Of a stretch of 17,824 bases of DNA, positions 10,826 through 17,785 are shown in pieces. Position numbers and translations under genes: made by a program. Where the stretch lies: contig USBH01000002.1 of assembly GCA_900552925.1 (NCBI GenBank), positions 1-17,824 of the forward strand, in the 5' to 3' direction. The notes beneath the pieces are model-generated. The model was not told the origin of the DNA. It saw nothing but the letters and a program-made list of their open reading frames with translations, and searched no databases. Each line of letters begins with the position of its first letter. Within the stretch, counting starts at the first letter, position 1. The stretch is from an uncultured Oscillospiraceae bacterium (GTDB lineage: Bacteria > Bacillota > Clostridia > Oscillospirales > Acutalibacteraceae).

Positions 10826-11602
10826 TTGTTTACCGAAGAAAAAATCATCTCGAAATGGATTGCCGACATGTATGATGCGAGCGAAACGGGTGTGGAAGAT
10901 GTGGAGTTTGCATTGTTGGTTATTGGAGACGCACCGAAAAAAATTCTTGAGATCGCATGCGGAAGCGGGCGCATCCTTGTGCCGCTGGCCAGAGCGGGGC
11001 ATTTTGCCACGGGCCTGGATCTGGATGAGGATATGTTGAAGAAGATTCCGCCAAAGGCTGACGGATTACAGAATATTTGCTGGCGGAAATCCGACGTCAT
11101 CCGGGACGATTGGGGTACAGGGTACGATGTTGTTGTGCTGGCGGCAAATTTTCTGTTCAACATCGTTACCGACATGGATTACGACCGGGCGCAGGCGCTT
11201 GTCATTCGGAAAGCGGCGGATGCGCTTTCTCCGGGCGGGCACCTCTATATCGATTATGGCTATACTTTTTACCCGGAGGATTGGTTTGATAAATCCGGAG
11301 AAAATGTGATTTGGCAGGGTACGGACAGCAGCGGCAATACGGGAAAAATGGTTCTGCATTCGAGTACGTTTGACAGAAAAACGCAGCTTGTCCGATTTAC
11401 GCGATGCTTTGCGCTGACACTTGCCGATGGCACGGAGATCAGGCAGGAGATACCCTCCGTCCGGCATTTTGCGACGCTCAGGCAGATTCATGAATGGCTC
11501 GATTCGGCTGGCTTCGTTGTCGAAGAGGAATACGGCGACTATAAGCGTAATCCTGTAAGCGAAGCGACGGACAGGCTGATTCTTTGGGCGAAAAAGAAAT
11601 AA
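10826..11602 (+). CDS. Class I SAM-dependent methyltransferase
   Basis: Protein of 258 residues with a Rossmann-like SAM-binding core. Motif I is ILEIACGSGR (40-49), followed by GLDLDEDML (63-71) for the ribose-binding acidic strand end, then the later strands YDVVVLAANFLFN and LSPGGHLYIDYGYTF. The substrate is unknown. Small molecule or protein are both possible, and it lacks the NIPY-type motif of Erm rRNA methyltransferases. The start is TTG, fixed by AGGAGG eight bases upstream. Base composition and codon use (many GAT, TTT, AAT, GGA) are clearly more AT-rich than the genes on both sides, which suggests recent transfer. It is preceded by a leader ORF and a possible SD-masking structure, so its translation may be controlled. 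It runs in the same direction as manA but is separated from it by 163 bases. Confidence 0.88.
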   Translation: MFTEEKIISKWIADMYDASETGVEDVEFALLVIGDAPKKILEIACGSGRILVPLARAGHFATGLDLDEDMLKKIPPKADGLQNICWRKSDVIRDDWGTGYDVVVLAANFLFNIVTDMDYDRAQALVIRKAADALSPGGHLYIDYGYTFYPEDWFDKSGENVIWQGTDSSGNTGKMVLHSSTFDRKTQLVRFTRCFALTLADGTEIRQEIPSVRHFATLRQIHEWLDSAGFVVEEEYGDYKRNPVSEATDRLILWAKKK

Positions 11603-11765
11603 GCCTGAACCCGTAAGCGGGATGAAGTGCAAGAAGACAGGGGACACATGCAGGCTGCAATAAGGCCGGAAGAACTGCCCGAATATCGCCCTGCGGCTGC
11701 ATAGAAGCGAGAATAAAATAATTCTTAGAATAGATCAAATACTATACTGCAAAGGAGAAAACATC
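11603..11765 (+). promoter_or_regulatory. Intergenic leader before manA: hairpins and weak promoter
   Basis: This gap holds a small hairpin CCCG-TAAG-CGGG right after the methyltransferase stop and a longer one in which ATGCAG...CTGCA (11648-11659) pairs with TGCGG-CTGCAT (about 11691-11701). Neither has a T-run. A -10-like TATACT (11743-11748) has no good -35 box and would leave a leader of about ten bases. I recognise no known riboswitch. Confidence 0.35.
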
Positions 11766-12725
11766 ATGAAAATCGAGAAACTTACACCGGCGTTCAAGGA
11801 TTACCTCTGGGGCGGCACGAAGCTGCGCGACGTGTACGGCAAGAAGTGCGACTACGACAAGGTCGCCGAGAGCTGGGAGCTTTCGACGCACCCGGCCGGC
11901 CAGAGCACCCTTTCGGGCGGCGAATACGACGGCCTCACGTTCGGCGACTACATCGAAAAGGCCGGTAAGGCTGTGCTCGGCACGAACTGCGCGCGCTTCA
12001 AGGAATTCCCGGTGCTCATCAAGTTCATCGACGCGAAGGACCCGCTTTCGGTGCAGGTGCACCCGAGCGACGAATACGCGCTGCGCGTCGAGGGCGAATA
12101 CGGCAAGACCGAGATGTGGTACGTCGTGGACTGCGAGCCGGGCGCTTCGCTCTACTTCGGCGTGAACCGCGCGATCACGAAGGACGAGTTCAGAAAGCGC
12201 ATCGAGGAAAACACGCTGACCGACGTGCTCTATAAGGCCGACGTGAAAAAGGGCGACGTGTTCTTCATCCAGTCCGGCACGATCCACGCGATCGGCGCGG
12301 GCATCCTGATCTGCGAGATCCAGCAGAATTCGAACACGACGTACCGCGTGTACGACTACGGCCGCCGCGGCGCGGACGGCAAGCTGCGCGAGCTGCACAT
12401 CGACAAGGCGATCGACGTTTCGACGCTGACGCCGAGCGACACGGCCGACAAGCAGAGCGCGCCCGAGCAGATCCCGGGCGGCACGAAGACGGCGCTCGCC
12501 TCCTGCGAATACTTCACGACCGAGAAGTACGTGGTGGACGGCACGGTGGAAATCAATGTGGACGACAGCTCCTTTGCTTCGCTCGTCGTCACCGAGGGCG
12601 CAGGCACGGTGACGGGGCCGGAAAACGCGGTCGAGTTCAAGGCGGCGGACAGCCTGTTCGTCCCGGCCGGCACGGGCAAAGTGACGGTCAGCGGCAAGTG
12701 CACGATCGTCAAGACGACGGTTTAA
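11766..12725 (+). CDS. manA: Mannose-6-phosphate isomerase, type I
   Basis: Enzyme of 319 residues (a usual length for the short Firmicutes ManA) that interconverts mannose-6-phosphate and fructose-6-phosphate in the cytosol. It is a zinc-dependent cupin. The metal ligands are visible as Gln97 and His99 in SVQVHPSDEYA, Glu116 in KTEMW and His174 in SGTIHAIG. The YRVYDYGR motif (193-200) supplies the conserved arginine. The start MKIEKLTPAFKDYLWGG is typical for the family, and AAAGGAG lies eight bases upstream of the ATG. The PfkB kinase gene follows after 63 bases, suggesting co-transcription in a sugar-use operon. Confidence 0.95.
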   Translation: MKIEKLTPAFKDYLWGGTKLRDVYGKKCDYDKVAESWELSTHPAGQSTLSGGEYDGLTFGDYIEKAGKAVLGTNCARFKEFPVLIKFIDAKDPLSVQVHPSDEYALRVEGEYGKTEMWYVVDCEPGASLYFGVNRAITKDEFRKRIEENTLTDVLYKADVKKGDVFFIQSGTIHAIGAGILICEIQQNSNTTYRVYDYGRRGADGKLRELHIDKAIDVSTLTPSDTADKQSAPEQIPGGTKTALASCEYFTTEKYVVDGTVEINVDDSSFASLVVTEGAGTVTGPENAVEFKAADSLFVPAGTGKVTVSGKCTIVKTTV

Positions 12726-12788
12726 CCCGGAAAACAGCGGTTTGCGGGGCCGCAAGGCCGCCGCGCGGAAAGGACGGACCTGAAAACG

Positions 12789-13793
12789 ATGAAGATGGAT
12801 TTTGTGGACGAATCGGCGCTTGAGGCGGAAGAGGTGCCCGAGGGCGAGCGCGGCAAGATCGTGCTGGTCGGCGAGCCGATGGGCCTTTTCATGGCGGAGG
12901 AGCCCGGCGAGCTGGAGGACGTCGCGCACTTTTCGGCGGCGGTCGCCGGCGCGGAGTACAACGTGGCGGTCGGCCTTTCGCGGCTCGGCCATACGGCGCT
13001 CTACTGCACGCGCCTCGGCGACGACCCGATCGGCCGGCGCATCCTGAAGAGCATGGCGGAAAACGGCGTCGCGGCCGACCTCGTCACGGTGACGGATAAG
13101 GCCTCGACCGGCTTTATGATGAAGGGCAGCACCGCGGTCGGCGACCCGAAGATCGCGTACTTCCGGCGCGGCAGCGCGGCCTCGCAGATCTCGACGCACG
13201 ACGTCGACAAGCTCGACCTGTTCGGCTGCGACTTTCTGCACGTGACCGGCATTTTCCCGGCGGTGTCGAAGTCGGCGCTCGAGGCCGTGAAGCGGCTGAT
13301 GGCGCGCGCGAAGGCGCTCGACATGTTCGTCTCGTTCGACCCGAACCTGCGCCCGCAGCTCTGGCCGGACGAAAAGGAGATGGTGCGCACGCTGAACGCG
13401 CTCGCGATGGAGGCGGACCTCGTGCTGCCCGGCATTCATGAGGGAAAGATCCTCACGAAGAAGGAGACGGCTGCGGAGATCGCATCGTTCTACCACGACC
13501 GCGGCGTCGACAGCGTGATCGTCAAGCTCGGCGCGGACGGCGCGTACTGGTCGACGGGCGGCGAGAGCGGCACGGTGCCGGCGTTCCCGGTGAAAAAGAT
13601 CGTCGACACGGTCGGCGCGGGCGACGGCTTTGCGGCCGGCGTGCTCTCGGCGGTGGCCGAGGGGCTTTCGCTCAGCGAGGCGGCGCGCCGCGGCACGGTG
13701 ATCGGCTCGATCCAGATCACGCACCGGGGCGACAACGAGGGCCTGCCGACGCGCGCCGAGCTGGAAGCGGCCATACAGGCGGGCATCGTTTAA
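12789..13793 (+). CDS. PfkB-family sugar kinase, KDG-kinase/fructokinase-like
   Basis: Ribokinase-fold kinase of 334 residues. It shows the family's first region AGAEYNVAVGLSRLGH (53-68), the segment SFDPNLRPQLW (182-192) and the ATP/anion-hole signature DTVGAGDGFAAG (273-284) with catalytic base Asp279. The DPNLRP segment is typical of 2-keto-3-deoxygluconate kinases and fructokinases. The substrate cannot be fixed from sequence alone, and in this neighbourhood fructose, KDG or a pentose are all possible. The first 22 residues are an acidic extension before the core. ATG 12789 is preceded by AAAGGA with a long 14-base gap, and Met3 (12795) would be farther still. The gene ends three bases before a terminator-like hairpin, and the deoB remnant starts within that hairpin. 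Confidence 0.88.
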   Translation: MKMDFVDESALEAEEVPEGERGKIVLVGEPMGLFMAEEPGELEDVAHFSAAVAGAEYNVAVGLSRLGHTALYCTRLGDDPIGRRILKSMAENGVAADLVTVTDKASTGFMMKGSTAVGDPKIAYFRRGSAASQISTHDVDKLDLFGCDFLHVTGIFPAVSKSALEAVKRLMARAKALDMFVSFDPNLRPQLWPDEKEMVRTLNALAMEADLVLPGIHEGKILTKKETAAEIASFYHDRGVDSVIVKLGADGAYWSTGGESGTVPAFPVKKIVDTVGAGDGFAAGVLSAVAEGLSLSEAARRGTVIGSIQITHRGDNEGLPTRAELEAAIQAGIV

Positions 13794-13816
13794 AAAGGCC
13801 CGCGCTCGGGCTTTTC
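13794..13816 (+). terminator. Terminator-like hairpin just after the kinase stop
   Basis: GCCCG (13798-13802) and CGGGC (13807-13811) pair around CGCT, with A-rich sequence before and TTTTC after, so A-T pairs extend the stem. It looks like an intrinsic terminator, yet the same bases read in frame as ALGLF of DeoB. It may therefore be a terminator, a deletion junction, or both. Confidence 0.45.
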
Positions 13817-13828
13817 AACATAGACGGC

Positions 13829-14803
13829 GTGACGTGCGGAACAAGGACGGACACGCCGTCCGCCGCATTTGCGCGGCTTTCGGAGAAATCGAACGGCAAG
13901 GACACGACGGTCGGCCACTGGGAGATCGCGGGCGTCGTCAGCGAACGGCCGCTGCCCACGTTCCCGCAGGGCTTCCCGGCCGCGTTCCTCGAGCGCTTTT
14001 CGGCGGCCGTGGGGCGCGGCGTGCTGTGCAACCGCCCGTATTCGGGCACGGCGGTGATCGCGGATTACGGCGAGGAGCACATGAAAACGGGGAAGCTGAT
14101 CGTCTACACCTCGGCGGACAGCGTGTTCCAGATCGCGGCGCACGAGGACGTCGTGCCGCTCTCCGAGCTTTATGAGATCTGCGCGGCGGCGCGGGCGATG
14201 CTCACGGGCGAGCTCGCGGTCGGCCGCGTGATCGCAAGGCCGTTCACGGGGGCGCCGGGAAGCTTCACGCGCACGGCGAACCGGCACGACTACGCGCTGC
14301 CGCCGCCCGGCGAGACGATGCTCGACCGGCTGCAGGCCGCCGGGAAAACGGTGTATTCGGTCGGCAAGATCGCCGACATTTTCGACGGGCGCGGCATCAC
14401 AAAGGCCGTGCGCACGAAGAACAACGCCGACGGCGTCGACGCGCTGCTGCGCGCGATGGCGGAGGACTTCACGGGCCTGTGCTTTGTGAACCTCGTCGAC
14501 TTCGACATGCTGTACGGCCACCGCAACGACGTGGACGGCTACGCGGCGGCGCTCTCGTATTTCGACATGCGCCTGCCGGAGATCACCGGCGCGCTCGCCC
14601 CCGGCGACGTGCTGATGATCACGGCCGACCACGGCTGTGACCCCGGCACGCCCTCGACCGACCACTCGCGCGAGTACATCCCGTTTCTCGCGTTCGGCGA
14701 CGGCATCGAGCCGGGGAACCTCGGCACGCTCTGCGGCTTCGACCGCATCGGCCGCGCGGCGGAGCGGCTTCTTGGCGATGGAATGGAGCGCTTCGCGCTC
14801 TGA
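13829..14803 (+). CDS. deoB: Phosphopentomutase DeoB, N-terminally truncated
   Basis: DeoB converts (deoxy)ribose-1-phosphate to the 5-phosphate, linking the phosphorylases to DeoC. The open frame gives 324 residues from GTG 13829, against about 390 normally. Homology in the same frame begins earlier, near 13799 (PALGLFNIDGV), but the kinase 3' end lies directly upstream, so about 50 N-terminal residues are absent. These would carry the first metal-binding Asp of the alkaline-phosphatase fold (DSxGxGE region). All other key residues remain: the phosphorylated Thr in KDTTVGHWE (Thr26), Asp97, Asp226 and His231 (VDFDMLYGH), Asp267 and His268 (TADHG), and His279 (TDHSRE). No ribosome binding site precedes GTG 13829. 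It is either a real pseudogene or an assembly deletion. Confidence 0.85.
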   Translation: MTCGTRTDTPSAAFARLSEKSNGKDTTVGHWEIAGVVSERPLPTFPQGFPAAFLERFSAAVGRGVLCNRPYSGTAVIADYGEEHMKTGKLIVYTSADSVFQIAAHEDVVPLSELYEICAAARAMLTGELAVGRVIARPFTGAPGSFTRTANRHDYALPPPGETMLDRLQAAGKTVYSVGKIADIFDGRGITKAVRTKNNADGVDALLRAMAEDFTGLCFVNLVDFDMLYGHRNDVDGYAAALSYFDMRLPEITGALAPGDVLMITADHGCDPGTPSTDHSREYIPFLAFGDGIEPGNLGTLCGFDRIGRAAERLLGDGMERFAL

Positions 14804-14910
14804 TCTTCGGGAAAATTTTTCGGCGCCGTGCGCTCCTCCGCGTGTTTCTCGACGACGAACTCGGCGAGGTCTGCTGGGATGCGGACGCGGCGGACTGGAA
14901 ATTTCTGTAA
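14803..14910 (+). other. Orphan coding-like fragment between deoB and PNPOx gene
   Basis: After the deoB stop, a frame shifted from deoB runs open for 35 codons to TAA at 14908, with codon use like the neighbours and a sensible C-terminal look (VFLDDELGEVCWDADAADWKFL). It has no ATG or SD. It may be the tail of a lost gene or chance in GC-rich DNA. I do not recognise it. Confidence 0.25.
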
Positions 14911-14974
14911 TTTGCGCCGGGACATCGCCGTTTGACAGTCTGCGTGTTCCGGCTGGAGAAAGGGAGGAATTTGA

Positions 14975-15403
14975 ATGGCGGAATGGAGCCGCGAGGCCGA
15001 AGCGATTTTGCGGGAGCGCTTCGGGAAGGACAGCGTCGTCGCGCTCGCGACGGTGGAAAACGGCAGGCCGCAGGTGCGCTATGTGAACGCCTGCTACGAA
15101 AACGGCGCGTTTTACGTGATCACGCACGGCCTTTCGAACAAGATGCGGCAGCTTCGGGAAAACCCGGAGGCGGCGCTGGCCGGCGAATGGTTCACGGCGC
15201 ACGGCCGGGGCGAGGACCTCGGCTACTTCGGCAGGCCGGAAAACGCGGAGATCGCCGGAAAGCTGCGCGCGGCGTTCGCCGCGTGGATCGACAACGGGCA
15301 CAACGATTTCAGCGACGAGAACACGCGCATCCTGCGCATCCGCCTGACGGACGGCGTGCTGCTCTCGCACGGCACGCGCTACGACCTCGACTTCGGCGCG
15401 TAG
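14975..15403 (+). CDS. Pyridoxamine 5'-phosphate oxidase-family flavoprotein
   Basis: Small protein of 142 residues with the split-barrel FMN-binding fold of the PNPOx-like family (general stress protein 26-like group). The typical pattern is visible: an N-terminal helix, the strand VVALATVENGRPQVRYVNAC (21-40), FYVITHGLSNKMRQLRENPEAAL (46-68, where Ser/Lys commonly contact FMN phosphate), then GEWFTAHGRGEDLG and a final strand pair. These proteins usually bind FMN or a related cofactor. True pyridoxine oxidase activity is not expected from such short members. GGGAGGA precedes the ATG by six bases, the best SD in the cluster. Its place between deoB and deoD suggests co-transcription, but no functional link to nucleoside breakdown is known. 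Confidence 0.88.
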   Translation: MAEWSREAEAILRERFGKDSVVALATVENGRPQVRYVNACYENGAFYVITHGLSNKMRQLRENPEAALAGEWFTAHGRGEDLGYFGRPENAEIAGKLRAAFAAWIDNGHNDFSDENTRILRIRLTDGVLLSHGTRYDLDFGA

Positions 15404-15479
15404 CATCGAATTTATCGGCCGCGCCTCGGTCATGCCGCCGGGCGCGGGATTACATCGCATGGAAAGGGGACTTTATACC

Positions 15480-16178
15480 ATGACACCGCACAACAACGCA
15501 AAAAAGGGCGACATCGCGAAAACCGTTCTGATGCCCGGCGACCCGCTCCGCGCGAAATTCATCGCGGAGACGTACCTCGAAAACCCGGTGTGCTTCAACA
15601 CCGAGCGCAACATGCTCGGCTACACCGGCACGTTCGAGGGGCGGCCCGTCTCGGTGATGGGCAGCGGCATGGGCATGCCGTCGATGGGCATCTACAGCTA
15701 CGAGCTGTACCATTTCTACGACGTGGAGTCGATCATCCGCATCGGCTCGGCGGGCGGCATCGCGGACGGCGTCAGGCTGCGCGACGTCGTGATCGGCATG
15801 GGCGCCTGCACCGATTCCAACTACGCCGCGCAGTACCGCCTGCCCGGCACGTTTGCGCCGACGGCAGATTTCGGCCTGCTCGAAAAGGCGGTTTCCCTCG
15901 CGCGCGAGCGGAACGTCCCGTACCGCGTCGGCAACCTGCTGTCGAGCGACCTGTTTTACGGCGACTACGCGGACAGCCTCAGGGACTGGAAAAAGATGGG
16001 CGTGCTCGCGGTCGAAATGGAAGCGGCGGCGCTCTACATGAACGCGGCGCGTTGCGGCAAAAAGGCGCTCGCCATCGCGACGGTCTCCGACCTGCCGCTG
16101 ACCGGCGAGGGCACGACGGCCGAGGAGCGCCAGACGACGTTTACGCAGATGATGGAGATCGCGCTGCGGCTGGCCTGA
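15480..16178 (+). CDS. deoD: Purine-nucleoside phosphorylase DeoD type
   Basis: Enzyme of 232 residues that phosphorolyses purine (deoxy)nucleosides to base and (deoxy)ribose-1-phosphate, in the cytosol and normally as a hexamer. Residues line up with Escherichia coli DeoD without shift: His4, Gly20 and Arg24 (MPGDPLR), Arg43, Arg87 and Ser90 (RIGSAGG) for phosphate and sugar, Glu179-Met180-Glu181 (VEMEAA) for ribose, and the catalytic pair Asp204 (VSDLP) and Arg217. The start is ATG 15480, which gives the family's MTPHNNAKKGDIA beginning and has AAGGGGA nine bases upstream. A 16-codon in-frame upstream extension is not supported. Its product feeds DeoB and then DeoC. Confidence 0.96.
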   Translation: MTPHNNAKKGDIAKTVLMPGDPLRAKFIAETYLENPVCFNTERNMLGYTGTFEGRPVSVMGSGMGMPSMGIYSYELYHFYDVESIIRIGSAGGIADGVRLRDVVIGMGACTDSNYAAQYRLPGTFAPTADFGLLEKAVSLARERNVPYRVGNLLSSDLFYGDYADSLRDWKKMGVLAVEMEAAALYMNAARCGKKALAIATVSDLPLTGEGTTAEERQTTFTQMMEIALRLA

Positions 16179-16194
16179 GCGCGGCCGGACCGTG

Positions 16195-16257
16195 TTTTCC
16201 ACCGGACCCAGCCGGTTTGTGGAGAACCCGGCGGCCCGCACGCGCCGAAAGCGCGTC
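16195..16257. other. Tandem hairpins between deoD and deoC
   Basis: GTTTTCCAC (16195-16203) pairs with GTGGAGAAC (16220-16228) with one wobble, and inside it CCGG pairs with CCGG. A second perfect stem ACGCGC/GCGCGT (16241-16246, 16252-16257) with a CGAAA loop follows. No T-run is present, so mRNA processing or stability control fits better than termination. Confidence 0.4.
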
Positions 16258-16294
16258 CACCTGCAAAAAACAGACGAAAGGAAACGGTGAAGCC

Positions 16295-16960
16295 ATGACA
16301 GAAAAGGAAATCCTCAGCCATGTCGACCACACGCTGCTCGGCGTGGCGGCGACGTGGGACGAGATCCGCGAGGTCGTCGACGACGGCATCCGGTTTGAAA
16401 CGGCGAGCGTCTGCATCCCGCCGCGCTTTGTGCATGCGGCCGCGGCGCATGCGGCGGGGCGCGTGAAGATCTGCACCGTCATCGGGTTCCCGAACGGGTA
16501 CAATACGACGGCGGCGAAGGTGTTTGAAACGAAGGACGCCGTCGAAAGCGGTGCGGACGAGATCGATATGGTGATCCCGGTCGGCCTGGTCAGGGACGGC
16601 GCGTACGCGCAGGTCGAAGCGGAGATCCGCGCGGTCAAAGCGGCGTGCGGCGGGAAGCTCCTCAAGGTCATCATCGAGACGTGCCTGCTGACGGACGACG
16701 AAAAGCGGCGCATGTGCGCGGTCGTTGCCGCGGCGGGCGCCGACTACATCAAGACCTCGACGGGCTTTCAGGCGGGCGGCGCGACGTTCGAGGACGTTGC
16801 GCTGATGCGCGAGGCTTCGCCGGATACGCTGAAGATCAAGGCGGCGGGCGGCATCGCGTCGTTTGCGGACGCGGAGCGCTTTCTCGCGCTCGGCGCGGAC
16901 CGGCTCGGCACGTCCCGCCTTGTGAAGATTCTGAAGAATGAGGCGCAGCATGGCTACTGA
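16295..16960 (+). CDS. deoC: Deoxyribose-phosphate aldolase
   Basis: Class I aldolase of 221 residues that splits 2-deoxyribose-5-phosphate into glyceraldehyde-3-phosphate and acetaldehyde, the last step of deoxynucleoside breakdown. It is a TIM barrel with the Schiff-base Lys153 in ADYIKTSTGF, the helper Lys182 in IKAAGGI and Asp91 in DEIDMVIPVG. DHTLLG near the N-terminus is the usual beginning of the family. ATG 16295 is preceded by AAAGGA with a 12-base gap. The next gene, cdd, starts 11 bases before the deoC stop, so the two are translationally linked in one operon. Confidence 0.96.
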   Translation: MTEKEILSHVDHTLLGVAATWDEIREVVDDGIRFETASVCIPPRFVHAAAAHAAGRVKICTVIGFPNGYNTTAAKVFETKDAVESGADEIDMVIPVGLVRDGAYAQVEAEIRAVKAACGGKLLKVIIETCLLTDDEKRRMCAVVAAAGADYIKTSTGFQAGGATFEDVALMREASPDTLKIKAAGGIASFADAERFLALGADRLGTSRLVKILKNEAQHGY

Positions 16961-17378
16961 ATGGAACGAACAAACAGCGGAACGGCTCGCGGCGCTGGCG
17001 CTTGAAGCGCGGGAGACCGCGTACTGCCCGTATTCCGGCTTTGCGGTCGGCGCGGCGCTGCTCGCGGAAAGCGGGGAAATCTACACCGGCGGCAACATCG
17101 AAAACGCCGCGTATACGCCCTCGAACTGCGCCGAGCGCACGGCGTTCTTCAAGGCCGTCTCCGCGGGCGAGCGGAAATTCACCGCGATCGCGATCGCGGG
17201 CGGCAGGGCCGGGGAAGCGCCGGCCGACTTCTGCGCGCCGTGCGGCGTGTGCCGGCAGGTCATGCGCGAATTCTGCGCCGACGATTTTAAAATTCTCCTC
17301 GTCAAAGCCGGGGCAGTGAAGCTATACACGCTCGCGCAGCTTCTGCCCGAGAGCTTCTCGCCCGACAACCTGCACTGA
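16950..17378 (+). CDS. cdd: Cytidine deaminase
   Basis: Homotetrameric-type zinc enzyme of 142 residues that deaminates cytidine and deoxycytidine to uridine and deoxyuridine, making them substrates for Pdp. Zinc ligands and catalytic Glu are clear: Cys60 and Glu62 in SNCAERTAFF, and Cys98 and Cys101 in APCGVCRQ. YCPYSGFAVGAALL and the C-terminal LLPESFSPDNL are family hallmarks. I chose ATG 16950 because GAGG stands six bases upstream. An in-frame ATG at 16938 would add four residues inside deoC without better support. It overlaps deoC by 11 bases and pdp follows after 15 bases, so this is a tight operon. Confidence 0.96.
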   Translation: MATEWNEQTAERLAALALEARETAYCPYSGFAVGAALLAESGEIYTGGNIENAAYTPSNCAERTAFFKAVSAGERKFTAIAIAGGRAGEAPADFCAPCGVCRQVMREFCADDFKILLVKAGAVKLYTLAQLLPESFSPDNLH

Positions 17379-17393
17379 GAAAGGGGCGGTTTT

Positions 17394-17785
17394 ATGCATA
17401 TGGTGGATATCATCCGCAAAAAGCGGGACGGCGGCGCGCTGAGCGACGCGGAAATCAATGCGGTCGTGCGCGGCTGCACGGACGGCAGCATCCCGGACTA
17501 CCAGCTCTCGGCGCTGATGATGGCGATCTGCTTTCAGGGTATGACGGCGCGCGAGACGGCGCGGCTGACGCGCGCGATGGCGCATTCCGGCGACACGGTC
17601 GACCTCTCCGGCGTGGACGGCGTGACGGTCGACAAACACTCGACGGGCGGCGTCGGCGACAAGACGAGCCTCGTGATCGTGCCGATCGCGGCGTCGTGCG
17701 GCGTAAAGGTCGCGAAGATGAGCGGCCGCGGACTCGGGCACACGGGCGGCACCGTCGACAAGATGGAGAGCATCCCCGGCATGCG
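17394..17785 (+). CDS. pdp: Pyrimidine-nucleoside phosphorylase, 3'-truncated by contig end
   Basis: The first 130 codons of an enzyme of usually about 430 residues that phosphorolyses uridine, deoxyuridine and thymidine. The start [17 protein letters not shown] matches the family, with AAAGGGG about seven bases before ATG 17394. The phosphate-binding loop [14 protein letters not shown] (80-93) and the thymidine/pyrimidine phosphorylase signature from [16 protein letters not shown] (110-125) are present. The Lys in DKHSTGG favours the bacterial Pdp/DeoA group, but the part that separates Pdp from strict thymidine phosphorylase is missing. The gene is cut only because the real sequence ends at 17785, where adapter begins. 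It closes the cdd-deoC-deoD catabolic route. Confidence 0.94.

Noticed and set aside
10826..11602. Methyltransferase as an Erm-type rRNA methylase
   Set aside because: The leader-peptide arrangement suggested it, but the protein lacks the NIPY-type motif and the Erm fold length, and fits a general class I SAM methyltransferase.
14933..14961. TTGACA before the PNPOx gene as a promoter
   Set aside because: A perfect -35 box, but 16-18 bases downstream there is only GC-rich sequence and the SD, no -10 box.
11742..15460. Long minus-strand frames opposite manA, kinase and deoB
   Set aside because: Shadow frames: Arg/His/Ala-rich, no domain, no SD, opposite genes with clear active-site motifs.
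15432..15479. Upstream 16-codon extension of DeoD
   Set aside because: ATG 15480 has the SD at the right distance and gives the exact family N-terminus with His4 in register.
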